NCBI RefSeq assembly: GCF_000620085.1
Contig: NZ_KK211067.1
Span: 170,011 to 234,010 of the forward strand
Length of the DNA stretch: 64,000 nucleotides
Reading direction: 5' to 3'
Source: Marinobacterium jannaschii DSM 6295
Lineage (GTDB): Bacteria; Pseudomonadota; Gammaproteobacteria; Pseudomonadales; Balneatricaceae
Shown here: positions 33,154-42,329 of the stretch, piece by piece
Layout: each line of letters starts with the position of its first letter
How positions within the stretch are numbered: position 1 is the stretch's first letter
The notes under the pieces: model-generated
Seen by the model: the letters and a program-made list of their open reading frames with translations, nothing else
Database searches by the model: none
What the model was told of the DNA's origin: nothing
Translations under genes and position numbers: made by a program

Positions 33154-33210
33154 ATCGTTGTTGCGGATACAACAAGCGCTTAAATAAAGCACATTAATGG
33201 AGATTCAAAA

Positions 33211-33813
33211 ATGGGCGTACTCGTAGGTAAGCAGGCACCAGACTTTACCGCTGCAGCTGTACTGGGCGACGGTCAGATCGTTGATAACTTCAACCTGAAA
33301 GAAGCCATCAACGGCAAATGTGGTCTGGTTTTCTTCTACCCACTGGACTTCACTTTCGTTTGTCCTTCTGAGCTGATCGCTCTGGACCACCGTATGGACG
33401 CGTTCAAAGAGCGCGGCGTAGAAGTTATCGGCGTTTCCATCGACTCCCAGTTCACCCACAACGCATGGCGTAACACGCCGGTGAACGAAGGTGGCATCGG
33501 TCCTGTTAAGTACACTCTGGTTGCAGACGTTAAGCACGAAATCTGCCAGGCATACGACGTTGAGCACGATGCCGGTGTTGCATTCCGTGGCGCTTTCCTG
33601 ATCGATAAGGAAGGTAACGTACGTTCCCAGATCGTTAACGACCTGCCACTGGGCCGTAACATGGATGAGCTGATCCGTCTGGTTGACGCGCTGCAGTTCC
33701 ACGAAGAGCACGGCGAAGTTTGCCCGGCTGGCTGGAACAAAGGTGACAAAGGTATGGACGCTTCTCCGGAAGGCGTTGCTAAGTACCTGACTGAAGAGTC
33801 TGAAGGTCTGTAA
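33211..33813 (+). CDS. Typical 2-Cys peroxiredoxin (AhpC/Prx1 group)
   Basis: 200 residues. Peroxidatic C51 in PLDFTFVCPSEL, resolving C171 in HGEVCPAGWNKG, and C-terminal tail typical of the Prx1 class, reduced by thioredoxin or a glutaredoxin system. Codon choice is much more biased than in neighbours (CTG, GTT, AAC and GAA strongly favoured), indicating very high expression. It is a single-gene unit with a strong terminator. Confidence 0.95.
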   Translation: MGVLVGKQAPDFTAAAVLGDGQIVDNFNLKEAINGKCGLVFFYPLDFTFVCPSELIALDHRMDAFKERGVEVIGVSIDSQFTHNAWRNTPVNEGGIGPVKYTLVADVKHEICQAYDVEHDAGVAFRGAFLIDKEGNVRSQIVNDLPLGRNMDELIRLVDALQFHEEHGEVCPAGWNKGDKGMDASPEGVAKYLTEESEGL

Positions 33814-33859
33814 CAGACAAGCAGCTATAAGCTGTGAGCCTCAGGCTTGCAGCTGATCG

Positions 33860-33890
33860 AAAAAACCCGCCTGATGGCGGGTTTTTTGTT
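33860..33890 (+). terminator. Intrinsic terminator after peroxiredoxin
   Basis: AAAAAACCCGCC (33860-33871), TGAT loop, GGCGGGTTTTTT (33876-33887). It can also serve rnt on the other strand. Confidence 0.93.
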
Positions 33891-33900
33891 TCGGCTATCT

Positions 33901-33937
33901 GAGCTACGAGCTACGAGCTACGAGCTACGAGCTACGA
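33901..33937. repeat. Heptanucleotide tandem repeat, five copies of GAGCTAC
   Basis: Five exact head-to-tail copies (33901-33935) plus GA, in the convergent gap between the peroxiredoxin terminator and rnt. One and a half copies of the same unit (GAGCTACGAGCTT) occur at 13938-13950, also beside a terminator. Confidence 0.9.
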
Positions 33938-33967
33938 ACGCTTGCGGCTTATCTCTTATAGCTGGCT

Positions 33968-34624
33968 TTACTCATCATCGTCATCCTGCATTGCCAGCAC
34001 CATGTCCCAGCCGCCCATATCTTTCCAGCGGTTGACGATGGCGCAGAACAGTTCGGCGGTGCGTTCGGTGTCGTATAGCGCCGAGTGTGCCTTCTTGCCG
34101 TCGAAATCGATACCAGCGACGTCACAGGCTTTGGCCAGCACGGTCTGGCCGTAGGCCAGGCCTGCCAGTGTTGCAGTGTCAAAGCTGGAAAACGGATGGA
34201 ACGGGTTGCGTTTGATATCGTTGCGCTCGGCCGCTGCGTTGACAAAACTCTGGTCGAAAGAGGCATTATGGCCTACCAGGATAGCGCGCTTGCAGTCGTG
34301 GGCTTTCATCGACTTACGGATAGGCTTGAACAGGCTTTCCAGTGCCTCGGTCTCAGGGACGGCAGGGCGCTCCGGGTCATAGGGATCGATTCCGGTAAAG
34401 TCCAGTGCCGCCTTTTCCAGGTTAGCGCCTTCAAAGGGTTCTACGTGAGCTTCATAGCTGTACTCTGGCATCAGGTAACCATTCTCATCCATAGTGATGG
34501 TAACGGCCGCAATCTCCAGCAAGGCATCGGTTTTTGCGTTAAAACCGGCTGTTTCAACGTCAACGACTACAGGTAGGAAACCGCGGAAACGGTTTGCCAT
34601 TGGGTGTTTGTACAGGCTGCTCAA
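33968..34624 (-). CDS. rnt: Ribonuclease T
   Basis: DEDD-family 3'-5' exoribonuclease that trims tRNA and 5S/23S rRNA ends. 218 residues. Exo I in [11 protein letters not shown] (D22, E24), exo II in [10 protein letters not shown], exo III in [11 protein letters not shown]. The TTG at 34624 is chosen because [13 protein letters not shown] matches the region upstream of the core in Pseudomonas RNase T and GGGAA precedes it; ATG 34600 is the alternative. The acidic tail DDDDE is typical of this lineage. Confidence 0.94.
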   Translation of the reverse strand: MSSLYKHPMANRFRGFLPVVVDVETAGFNAKTDALLEIAAVTITMDENGYLMPEYSYEAHVEPFEGANLEKAALDFTGIDPYDPERPAVPETEALESLFKPIRKSMKAHDCKRAILVGHNASFDQSFVNAAAERNDIKRNPFHPFSSFDTATLAGLAYGQTVLAKACDVAGIDFDGKKAHSALYDTERTAELFCAIVNRWKDMGGWDMVLAMQDDDDE

Positions 34625-34845
34625 AAGATTCCCTTACTGGTTTTGGGGATATGGTCTGAAAATGTGGCTATCCGGCCTTATTTTCGGGGCTACCCCAGAG
34701 GATTGGCGAAAATTGAGCCTATTCTAACAGCGCTGGCCTGCTGCCTCCATGCCGCCGGGCTAAAGAAGTTGTTTAACAGGCCGACAGGGGTAAGATAGGT
34801 TGGCCGTTTTGGTCTCTGTCTCTTATCTAGCAGGATAGCTGTGTT

Positions 34846-35706
34846 GTGCGTCAACGATTGATTCCCCTGTTTTCCCTGATGCTCTGTTGCCTCCAGTCTG
34901 TTCAGGCGGCGACTTTTATGCCTTCTATTGAGGACTCCCGTTGGGAACTGGTGGGCTCCAGGTTTATGTGCCGTATGACCCAGGCGATCCCGGCCTTCGG
35001 GATGGCTGAGTTTGAGCATGAGGCCGGGGAGGAGGTGCGCTTTATCCTGCGTCCCACCGATCGTATTCATTTTCGTGACGGGGCTTACCTGGTCGCTGAA
35101 CCGGCACCCTGGCAGCCTGGTATGAATGCCCGCGATATCGGTTTTGTTAAAGGCGATAAGGAATCGGGCCATCTGCATACCAGTACCCGTTATGCTAAGA
35201 ACATGCTTGCAGCGTTGAATCGCGGCATGATGCCGACATTTACCACTGACCAGTGGTACGGTACTCCGGAGAGCCTGCGTGTGGCGCTTTCTGCCGTTAA
35301 CTTCCAGGCTGCCTACCCGGAATATGTCAGTTGTGTTTCCGGGTTGCTGCCGGTTAACTTCCGTCAGGTGGCCCGCACCGCAGTACTTTTTACCGGAGGT
35401 GGCTGGCACCTGTCCGACTCCTCCCGCAAGCGACTCGACCTGATCAAGATGTATGTCGATAACGATGACAGCGTTAATGCCATTTATGTCGATGGTCACT
35501 CCGACTCGGCGGGCCGTCGTCTGGCAAACCGTGACCTCTCGAAAAAGCGGGCTGAGGCCGTTACCGAGTATCTGGTTTCAAAGGGGATGGATGAGGCGAT
35601 GATTACCACCCGTTACCACGGTGAACGCTACCCTGTTGTACCCAACACCAGTAAAGATAACCGTGCCCGTAACCGTCGCGTGACAATCCGTCTGGAACGT
35701 GAGTAG
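34846..35706 (+). CDS. motY: Sodium-type flagellar motor protein MotY (OmpA family)
   Basis: 286 residues. Signal peptide (LIPLFSLMLCCLQSVQA), N-terminal MotY domain about 25-155 (SRWELVGSRFMCRMTQAIPAFG), and OmpA-like peptidoglycan-binding domain about 165-286 with YVDGHSDSAGRRLANRDLSKKRAEAV and NRARNRRVTI. MotY forms the T-ring around the basal body of sodium-driven polar flagella and recruits the stators. GTG start nine bases behind AGGAT. No other flagellar gene is nearby, which is usual for motY. Confidence 0.92.
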   Translation: MRQRLIPLFSLMLCCLQSVQAATFMPSIEDSRWELVGSRFMCRMTQAIPAFGMAEFEHEAGEEVRFILRPTDRIHFRDGAYLVAEPAPWQPGMNARDIGFVKGDKESGHLHTSTRYAKNMLAALNRGMMPTFTTDQWYGTPESLRVALSAVNFQAAYPEYVSCVSGLLPVNFRQVARTAVLFTGGGWHLSDSSRKRLDLIKMYVDNDDSVNAIYVDGHSDSAGRRLANRDLSKKRAEAVTEYLVSKGMDEAMITTRYHGERYPVVPNTSKDNRARNRRVTIRLERE

Positions 35707-35735
35707 TTCCGGCTATGCTGCAGTGACACAATTCT

Positions 35736-35765
35736 TTAACCGGCGTGCTGATTTCCTGTTATAAT
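35736..35765 (+). promoter_or_regulatory. Predicted argG promoter
   Basis: -35-like TTAACC (35736-35741), 18-bp spacer, consensus -10 TATAAT (35760-35765). Confidence 0.45.
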
Positions 35766-35835
35766 TCCGCCCTTATTTCTGAAAAAGCCGGTCGCTCTGG
35801 GCTGCGACCGACTGTTCGCAAGTTGGAGCTTGAGA

Positions 35836-37062
35836 ATGTCCGATATCAAGAAGGTCGTTCTGGCCTACTCCGGCGGCCTGGATACATCTGTAATTGTCCG
35901 TTGGCTGCAGGATGAATATAACGCTGAGGTGGTTACCTTTACTGCTGACCTGGGTCAGGGTGAAGAGGTCGAGCCGGCTCGTGCCAAGGCTGAAGCGCTG
36001 GGTGTAAAAGAGATCTATATCGAAGATCTGCGCGAAGAGTTTGTTCGTGACTTCGTATTCCCAATGTTCCGTGCTAACACCATCTATGAAGGTGAGTACC
36101 TGCTGGGTACGTCTATCGCACGTCCGCTGATCGCTAAGCGATTGATCGAAATCGCCAATGAAACCGGCGCTGATGCGATCTCTCACGGTGCGACCGGTAA
36201 GGGTAATGATCAGGTTCGCTTCGAGCTGGGTGCCTATGCACTGAAGCCAGGTGTACACGTGATCGCGCCTTGGCGTGAGTGGGATCTGAACTCCCGCGAG
36301 AAGCTGATGCAGTACTGTGAAGACCACGGCATCGAAGTGGACTTCGCCAAGAACAAGAAAAAGTCTCCCTACTCCATGGACGCCAACCTGCTGCATATCT
36401 CTTACGAGGGCGGCATCCTGGAAGATCCGTGGGCTGAGGCTGAAGAAGATATGTGGCGCTGGTCCGTTGCCCCTGAACAGGCACCGGATGAGCCAACCTA
36501 TCTTGAGCTGACCTACGAGAAGGGCGACATCGTTGCCATCAACGGCGAAGCCATGAGCCCGGCAACTGTTCTGGAATACCTGAACAAGGTCGGTGGCGAG
36601 AACGGTGTAGGCCGTCTGGATATCGTAGAGAACCGCTTCGTGGGCATGAAGTCCCGTGGCTGCTACGAAACACCGGGTGGCACCATCATGATGAAGGCGC
36701 ACCGTGCGATCGAGTCCATCACTCTGGACCGTGAAGCGGCGCATCTGAAAGATGAGCTGATGCCGAAGTACGCTAAAGTGATCTATAACGGCTTCTGGTG
36801 GTCAGAAGAGCGTAAGATGATGCAGCAGATGATCGACTTCTCCCAGCGTGTCGTGAACGGTGATGTTCGCGTTAAGCTGTATAAAGGTTCGGTTGATGTT
36901 GTCGGTCGTCGCTCCGAAGACTCTCTGTTTGATGAAAGTATCGCTACCTTTGAGGACGATGCTGGTTCATACGATCAGAAAGATGCGGCCGGCTTTATCA
37001 AGCTGAATGCGCTGCGTATGCGCATTGCAGCCAGCAAAGGGCGTGATCTGCTGGAAGACTGA
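35836..37062 (+). CDS. argG: Argininosuccinate synthase
   Basis: Joins citrulline and aspartate using ATP in arginine biosynthesis. Starting at ATG 35836 it has 408 residues. Pyrophosphatase loop [10 protein letters not shown] near residues 9-18, [13 protein letters not shown], and [17 protein letters not shown] for citrulline and aspartate binding. Codon use is fairly biased, as for an expressed biosynthetic gene. Single-gene unit with its own promoter and terminator; argD and argF lie 3 kb away on the other strand. Confidence 0.96.
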   Translation: MSDIKKVVLAYSGGLDTSVIVRWLQDEYNAEVVTFTADLGQGEEVEPARAKAEALGVKEIYIEDLREEFVRDFVFPMFRANTIYEGEYLLGTSIARPLIAKRLIEIANETGADAISHGATGKGNDQVRFELGAYALKPGVHVIAPWREWDLNSREKLMQYCEDHGIEVDFAKNKKKSPYSMDANLLHISYEGGILEDPWAEAEEDMWRWSVAPEQAPDEPTYLELTYEKGDIVAINGEAMSPATVLEYLNKVGGENGVGRLDIVENRFVGMKSRGCYETPGGTIMMKAHRAIESITLDREAAHLKDELMPKYAKVIYNGFWWSEERKMMQQMIDFSQRVVNGDVRVKLYKGSVDVVGRRSEDSLFDESIATFEDDAGSYDQKDAAGFIKLNALRMRIAASKGRDLLED

Positions 37063-37085
37063 TTGGTCTGAATATGATCTGACAC

Positions 37086-37112
37086 AAAGCCTCGCCTATG
37101 GCGGGGCTTTTT
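37086..37112 (+). terminator. Intrinsic terminator after argG
   Basis: AAAGCCTCGCC (37086-37096), TAT loop, GGCGGGGCTTT (37100-37110), TT; one G-T pair. Confidence 0.9.
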
Positions 37113-37281
37113 CGTGTCTGGCGGGCTTTGCTAGAAAGCTGATTTATATGCTACTTTTGCGGATTGTTATGCCTGACTATTCCGGTTGTAAAGGTCCGGA
37201 AGGGCGGTTGCCAGGGAGAAGGATGCGGCTTACGTATAATATGACCGGGTTGGATAGGTTTTCTCTTCCTGCTGTTTCAGG

Positions 37282-37304
37282 CCGGAACTCTGTTCCGGGG
37301 TTTT
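37282..37304 (+). terminator. Terminator-like hairpin in the leader of the receiver-TPR gene
   Basis: CCGGAAC (37282-37288) / GTTCCGG (37292-37298), followed by GGTTTTC. It lies 40 bp before the ATG and could attenuate transcription. Confidence 0.4.
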
Positions 37305-37342
37305 CTGACGGTTGCTGTAGTGGCTGTGCCGCCGGATAACGT

Positions 37343-38926
37343 ATGGAAATTAATTACTCAGAAAAATCAGTACTGATTGTTGACCATAACCTCGAAGATC
37401 TCGGGGCGCTGCGGTCTGTGCTGAGCAATCTGGGTATCAAAAAGATTCAGGTGGCCTCATCAGTGAATATGGCCCTGAATCTGATGCGCTTCGATCATTA
37501 TGATATCTGCCTAGCTGCCTATGATCTGGCCAAGCACGAAAAAAGTGGCTTGCAGCTCCTGCATGAAGCCAATGCCGAAGGCCTGCGCCGGGCTGGCGAT
37601 CTGTTTATCCTGATCGTCGATGCAGAGCGTTCCAGTCTGCTGTTCGGCTCGCTTGAGCACTCTCCCGATACATATATCTCCAAACCATTTGATGTCGCAC
37701 GGATACGCCACCGGCTGGAAAAAATATCCCGGGTTAAACAGGTTATTGCGCCGCTGGAAAAGCGCCTGAGTGAAAATCAGTCAGAGGCATTCCTGTCCGG
37801 CTGCGATCAGCTGATCAGCCGGTTTCCCGGTTTGCAGGTGTTCCTGTCGCGCCAGAAAGGTGTTGTCCTGCTGCGCTGTGGCCGTTATCGCGAGGCGCTG
37901 GCGTTGTTCAGTCAGTTGCTGAAAGGGCGGGAGCTGCCTTGGGCGGAGGTGGGGCTGGGGATGTCGCAATACCATCTGGGGGCCTACCGTGAAGCGCTGC
38001 AGACACTCGGTCGCGTCATTGATCAGCAGCATATCTGCGTCGAGGCCTTTTACTGGCTGGGGCAGGCACACCGGGCACTGGGGGAGATGAACCAGGCCGT
38101 TGCGCTGATGCGAAAAGCGGTGATGCTGCAGCCAACTGTACCAAGCCTGCAGGGCGAACTCGGTGATCTGGCGGCTCAGGATGCTCAGGTTGATATTGCG
38201 CTGGGGGCTTACCGCCAAGCTTTGCGATTCGCCCGTGGTACGGCTTTTCAGCGTCCGGGTCATTACCTGGGGCTGGTGCGGGTATTGGCACCACGAATGA
38301 AGGTGTCAGATAAAGAGCGTGCTGCTGAAGCCGAGGCTGAAGTGGTTACCGTGCTGGAGAGTGCGCTGCTTGATCATGAAGGTTCGCTGGAAGTGCAGCT
38401 GCAGGTGAAGCTCTGTGCTTTTGAGGTTTATCAGGAGGCGGGTTTCCTGGTGCGAGCCGAACAGATCTGGCGTGATGTGCAGGCGGTATTCACCCAGCTG
38501 GACGAGGAGCAACAGGTAAGCTGGTTCGATCAGCTGCTGGCGTCGGGAGGTGTGCGTTACCGCTCGGAGCTGATGCAGCAGCAGCCGGAGATGCAAAAGC
38601 AGATGGCGCGCTACCACTGGGGTAAGGCCGCTGTCGCCGGTAGCTTTAACCTTAGTCAGGGGCATTATGCCAAGGCGTTCAGCCTGTTGCGCCAGGCGCA
38701 GCAACTGCAGCCGGCGCATCTGGGGATCGCACTGGATATGGTCGAAGCCGGTATCGGCTATCTGAAAACCGAACAGGAAAACCGCCGCGGCGTGTTGCTG
38801 CGTTCGGTGAAGGTATTGTGTGAGATCCGCTTTGGTGAACTGGCTGCCTCTCAGGTGGCGCGCTACAAACGGCAGGTTGAAAGCTGTGTAGAGTCGCTGG
38901 CCGGGCCTGATGCACGGAATGCCTGA
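37343..38926 (+). CDS. Pseudo-receiver domain protein with TPR repeats
   Basis: 527 residues. Receiver-like domain about 5-130 followed by tetratricopeptide repeats from about 165 to 500 (AEVGLGMSQYHLGAYREALQTLGRV, AFYWLGQAHRALGEMNQAVALMRKAV). The receiver keeps D14 and the K114 of SKPF, but the phosphorylation site aligned with DICLAAYDL is Ala (A59) and the second acid-pocket residue is His (IVDHN). It is probably not phosphorylated in the normal way and may act as a protein-interaction module. No kinase gene is adjacent. Confidence 0.82.
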   Translation: MEINYSEKSVLIVDHNLEDLGALRSVLSNLGIKKIQVASSVNMALNLMRFDHYDICLAAYDLAKHEKSGLQLLHEANAEGLRRAGDLFILIVDAERSSLLFGSLEHSPDTYISKPFDVARIRHRLEKISRVKQVIAPLEKRLSENQSEAFLSGCDQLISRFPGLQVFLSRQKGVVLLRCGRYREALALFSQLLKGRELPWAEVGLGMSQYHLGAYREALQTLGRVIDQQHICVEAFYWLGQAHRALGEMNQAVALMRKAVMLQPTVPSLQGELGDLAAQDAQVDIALGAYRQALRFARGTAFQRPGHYLGLVRVLAPRMKVSDKERAAEAEAEVVTVLESALLDHEGSLEVQLQVKLCAFEVYQEAGFLVRAEQIWRDVQAVFTQLDEEQQVSWFDQLLASGGVRYRSELMQQQPEMQKQMARYHWGKAAVAGSFNLSQGHYAKAFSLLRQAQQLQPAHLGIALDMVEAGIGYLKTEQENRRGVLLRSVKVLCEIRFGELAASQVARYKRQVESCVESLAGPDARNA

Positions 38927-39083
38927 GTACAGATCCGCCCTTTAGGCTTAGGGGCGCTCGATTGCATTCGCTCAGGTGGAGCTTTAAAATCCCCGCCCAT
39001 CCTGAGGTTTTCCGGGGCCGTTTACTGATAACCTATGCTGTTGTCAGTGCCTATCGCCCCGTCTATCGGTACAGAGCCAGAAC

Positions 39084-40118
39084 ATGAAAGCACATAAGAT
39101 CCAGCAAGCCCCTATTCCCATGCGCAGTGTCGGTCCGCTGAAGATCAGTGGCCCGGTGCTTGACGAGAAAGTCGTGGTGCCGCTGGCCACTTACGAAACG
39201 CCCCTGTGGCATTCGGTTGGGCGTGGTGCCCGTGTTTCGACCCTGACCGATGGCATCAAGGCCACCATTATTGATGAGCGTATGACTCGCTCAATTCTGC
39301 TGGAAGCGAACGATGCCCATGAGGCTTTGCTGGCGTTGCAGGCCATCAAGGGGCGGCGTGAGGATCTGCAGGCGGTGGTGGCTCAGTCCAGCCGCTTTGC
39401 CAGGCTGATCGATATGCACAGTCAGGTGGTGGCAAACCTGATCTACCTGCGCCTTGAATTCACCACCGGTGATGCCTCGGGTCACAATATGGTGACCAAT
39501 GCCGCAGACCGGTTGTTGCCGTGGATTCTCAATGAATATCCACAGCTGCGCTACTCCTCTATTTCCGGGAACTATTGCTCCGACAAAAAGGCGACGGCCG
39601 TCAATGGCATCCTCGGTCGTGGTAAATACGTGGTGACTGAGATCACCATTCCCCGTGACATCTGTGAGCGACGCCTGAAAACCACGCCGGAAAAAATCGT
39701 CGACCTGAATATCAAGAAGAACCTGATCGGTACCATGGTGGCGGGTGGCCTGCGCAGTGCCAATGCTCACTATGCCAATATGTTGCTGGCGTTTTACCTG
39801 GCTACAGGCCAGGATGCGGCGAATATTATTGAAGGCTCGCAGGGGATCGTGCATGCCGAAGTGCGTGCTGGCGATCTCTACTTCTCATGCACCCTGCCAA
39901 ACCTGATTATGGGAACGGTAGGCAATGGCAAGGGGATCGATTTCGTCGAAGACAACCTGCGTGAGCTGGGTTGTAAGGAGGAACGTGAGCCGGGCGCGAA
40001 TTCGCGTCGGCTGGCTGCGATCTGTGCTGCAACCGTGCTTTGTGGCGAACTCTCTCTGCTGGCGGCGCAAACCAATCCGGGTGAGTTGATGGAAGCTCAC
40101 ATTAAACTGGAACGCTAA
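39084..40118 (+). CDS. Hydroxymethylglutaryl-CoA reductase
   Basis: Reduces HMG-CoA to mevalonate, the committed step of the pathway. 344 residues, compact compared with about 430 in class II bacterial enzymes. ATYETPLWHSVGRGARVS holds the catalytic Glu (E38), LRLEFTTGDASGHNMVTNA and GNYCSDKKATAVNG (catalytic Lys 168/169) are HMGR signatures, and MEAHIKLER (H339) supplies the C-terminal His. The GDASGHNM and CSDKK wording is nearer the class I type than Pseudomonas mevalonii. First gene of a six-gene operon; its stop shares a base with the next ATG. Confidence 0.92.
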   Translation: MKAHKIQQAPIPMRSVGPLKISGPVLDEKVVVPLATYETPLWHSVGRGARVSTLTDGIKATIIDERMTRSILLEANDAHEALLALQAIKGRREDLQAVVAQSSRFARLIDMHSQVVANLIYLRLEFTTGDASGHNMVTNAADRLLPWILNEYPQLRYSSISGNYCSDKKATAVNGILGRGKYVVTEITIPRDICERRLKTTPEKIVDLNIKKNLIGTMVAGGLRSANAHYANMLLAFYLATGQDAANIIEGSQGIVHAEVRAGDLYFSCTLPNLIMGTVGNGKGIDFVEDNLRELGCKEEREPGANSRRLAAICAATVLCGELSLLAAQTNPGELMEAHIKLER

Positions 40119-41146
40119 TGTCCGATCAGACCAACGATCGTAAGATCGAACATATCCGGGCCATCGAGAACGATCCGCTGACCGATCGCAGTCATCATTA
40201 CTTTGATGCGATCCGGTTGCTGAACCGTGCCATGCCTGAGCTGGACCTGGCTGAGGTCGATCCGGCAATCAGTTTTATGGGTAAGAGGCTGAGCTTTCCT
40301 CTGCTGATCTCCTCGATGACCGGTGGTGATCATAAGCTGGTGAAAACCATCAATCGTAATCTGGCTCTGGCCGCAGAGCAGACCGGGGTTGCGCTGGCGG
40401 TGGGTTCCCAGCGGGTGATGTTCAGTTCGCCTGAAGCGCGCGAAAGTTTTCAGCTGCGCCAGCACGCGCCCTCGGCGCTGCTGCTGGGGAATATCGGCGC
40501 GGTGCAATTAAACTATGGTGTGGCTGCACAACAGGTTCAGGAGGCGATAGATTGTCTTGGTGCAGACGGTATCTACCTGCATCTTAATCCGTTGCAGGAA
40601 GCCGTTCAGCCTGAGGGAGATACAGATTTTTCCGGTCTGCAGCAGGCGATCAGTGCGCTGGTCCGGGAACTGAAAGTACCGGTGCTGCTGAAAGAGGTGG
40701 GCTGTGGTCTGTCTCCGGCCGATATCGAGCAGGGGCTGGCCGCTGGCGTTCGTTACTTTGATGTGGCTGGAGCCGGTGGCACCTCATGGAGCCGGATCGA
40801 GCATCATCGTCGCAACGATGGCGTTGACCTGGGGCTGCGCTTTCAGGACTGGGGAATTCCGACGCCACAGGCGCTGAAGATGGCTGATCCGTATCATGAC
40901 CGGGCGACCCTGATCGCCAGCGGCGGCCTCAGAGATGGGATTGATATGGCGAAGTCTGTTATACTCGGCGCCTCCTTGTGTGGCATGGCAACGCCTTTCC
41001 TGGCTCCGGCTATGGAATCGGCAGAGGCCGTGGTGGCGGTCATTGAAAGGATTCGACGGGAATTTGTAACCGCCATGTTCTTACTGGGAGCCCGGGATGT
41101 TTCATCTCTGTTTAGAAACCGGACTCTCATACTAGAAGAGTGTTGA
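40118..41146 (+). CDS. fni: Isopentenyl-diphosphate delta-isomerase type 2
   Basis: FMN- and NADPH-dependent interconversion of isopentenyl and dimethylallyl diphosphate. 342 residues. Signatures: RKIEHIRA at the N-terminus, FPLLISSMTGG, VGSQRVMF, LLGNIGAVQL, HLNPLQEAVQPEGD, LLKEVGCGLS, VAGAGGTSW and LIASGGLRDGIDMAKS for FMN phosphate binding. Typical companion of a bacterial mevalonate pathway. Translationally coupled to the reductase gene. Confidence 0.95.
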   Translation: MSDQTNDRKIEHIRAIENDPLTDRSHHYFDAIRLLNRAMPELDLAEVDPAISFMGKRLSFPLLISSMTGGDHKLVKTINRNLALAAEQTGVALAVGSQRVMFSSPEARESFQLRQHAPSALLLGNIGAVQLNYGVAAQQVQEAIDCLGADGIYLHLNPLQEAVQPEGDTDFSGLQQAISALVRELKVPVLLKEVGCGLSPADIEQGLAAGVRYFDVAGAGGTSWSRIEHHRRNDGVDLGLRFQDWGIPTPQALKMADPYHDRATLIASGGLRDGIDMAKSVILGASLCGMATPFLAPAMESAEAVVAVIERIRREFVTAMFLLGARDVSSLFRNRTLILEEC

Positions 41147-41162
41147 GGATTGAGACCTTAAT

Positions 41163-42329
41163 ATGTCAGTTGGTATTGACGAAATTAGCTTTTATACATC
41201 CAATTATTTCCTGGATCTGCGTACCCTGGCTGAAGTGCAGGGCACCGATCCTGAGAAGTACTATCAGGGTATCGGCCAGATAAAAATGGGTATGGCCGCA
41301 CCTGATGAGGATGTGGTGACAATGGCAGCCAATGCTGCCCTGCCGCTGATCGAACGGGTCGGTGGAGATGCAATCAGTACCCTGATGTTTGCGACAGAGA
41401 CCGGTATCGATCAGTCCAAGGCTGCAGGTGTCTATGTGCATCGCCTGCTGGGCCTGACTTCAAACTGCCGGGTCGTTGAGATGAAACAGGCCTGTTACAG
41501 TGCCACAGCTGCTATCCAGATGGCCTGTGCCCTGGTGGCACGCCAGCCTGAAAAGAAGGTGCTGGTCATCGCGTCTGATATCGCCCGTTACGAGCTGGAC
41601 ACCCCCGGTGAAGCGACCCAGGGATGCGGCGCTGTAGCTATGTTGATCTCTGCTAATCCACGTATTGTTGAAATCGCGCCTGAAGTGGGTAACTACACTG
41701 AGGACGTGATGGATTTCTGGCGCCCGAACTACCGCTCTACGGCACTGGTTGATGGTAAGTATTCCACCAAGATCTATCTGCGTTCACTGAAGCAGGCCTG
41801 GGAGAACTTCCGTCAGGTCAGTGCGGCGTCATTTGAGGATTTTGGACACTTCTGTTACCACCTGCCGTTCAGTAAGATGGCGCAGAAAGCCCATCAGCAG
41901 CTGGCCCGTATCAATAAGGCGGGTCTGAGCGCCGAACAGCTGGAAGAGCAGATCCTCGATAGTCTCTACTACAACAAGATTATCGGTAACAGCTATACGG
42001 CTTCGATGTATATCGGCCTGACCTCGCTGCTGGAAAACTGTCGGCAGAACCTGGCGGGCAGTAAGATAGGCTTCTTCAGTTACGGCTCAGGCTGTGTGGC
42101 GGAATTCTTCTCCGGCACCGTGATGGAAGGCTATCAGCAGTACCTGCATACCGAGCGTCACAGCAAGATGCTGGAAGCCCGCTCCGAAGTTTCCTACGAC
42201 GAGTATCTGGCACTCTACAAGCATCCTGATCCGCGCGACGGTGAGCGTTGTGATATCCCGCACGTCACTACCGGGCGTTATCGCCTGGTATCTATCGTCG
42301 ATCACAAGCGGGAATATATCGCGCTCTGA
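41163..42329 (+). CDS. Hydroxymethylglutaryl-CoA synthase
   Basis: Condenses acetyl-CoA and acetoacetyl-CoA to HMG-CoA. Thiolase fold, 388 residues, bacterial length. Catalytic triad visible: E79 in MFATETGIDQSKA, C111 in VEMKQACYSATAA and the His of FCYHLPFSKMAQKAH (about 233). SYGSGCVAEFFSG closes the active site. No acetoacetyl-CoA thiolase gene is in the operon, so that step is supplied elsewhere. The stop overlaps the next ATG by one base. Confidence 0.95.
   Translation: MSVGIDEISFYTSNYFLDLRTLAEVQGTDPEKYYQGIGQIKMGMAAPDEDVVTMAANAALPLIERVGGDAISTLMFATETGIDQSKAAGVYVHRLLGLTSNCRVVEMKQACYSATAAIQMACALVARQPEKKVLVIASDIARYELDTPGEATQGCGAVAMLISANPRIVEIAPEVGNYTEDVMDFWRPNYRSTALVDGKYSTKIYLRSLKQAWENFRQVSAASFEDFGHFCYHLPFSKMAQKAHQQLARINKAGLSAEQLEEQILDSLYYNKIIGNSYTASMYIGLTSLLENCRQNLAGSKIGFFSYGSGCVAEFFSGTVMEGYQQYLHTERHSKMLEARSEVSYDEYLALYKHPDPRDGERCDIPHVTTGRYRLVSIVDHKREYIAL

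Noticed and set aside
33901..33937. CRISPR or attachment site
   Set aside because: Simple 7-base tandem repeat without spacers, tRNA or integrase.
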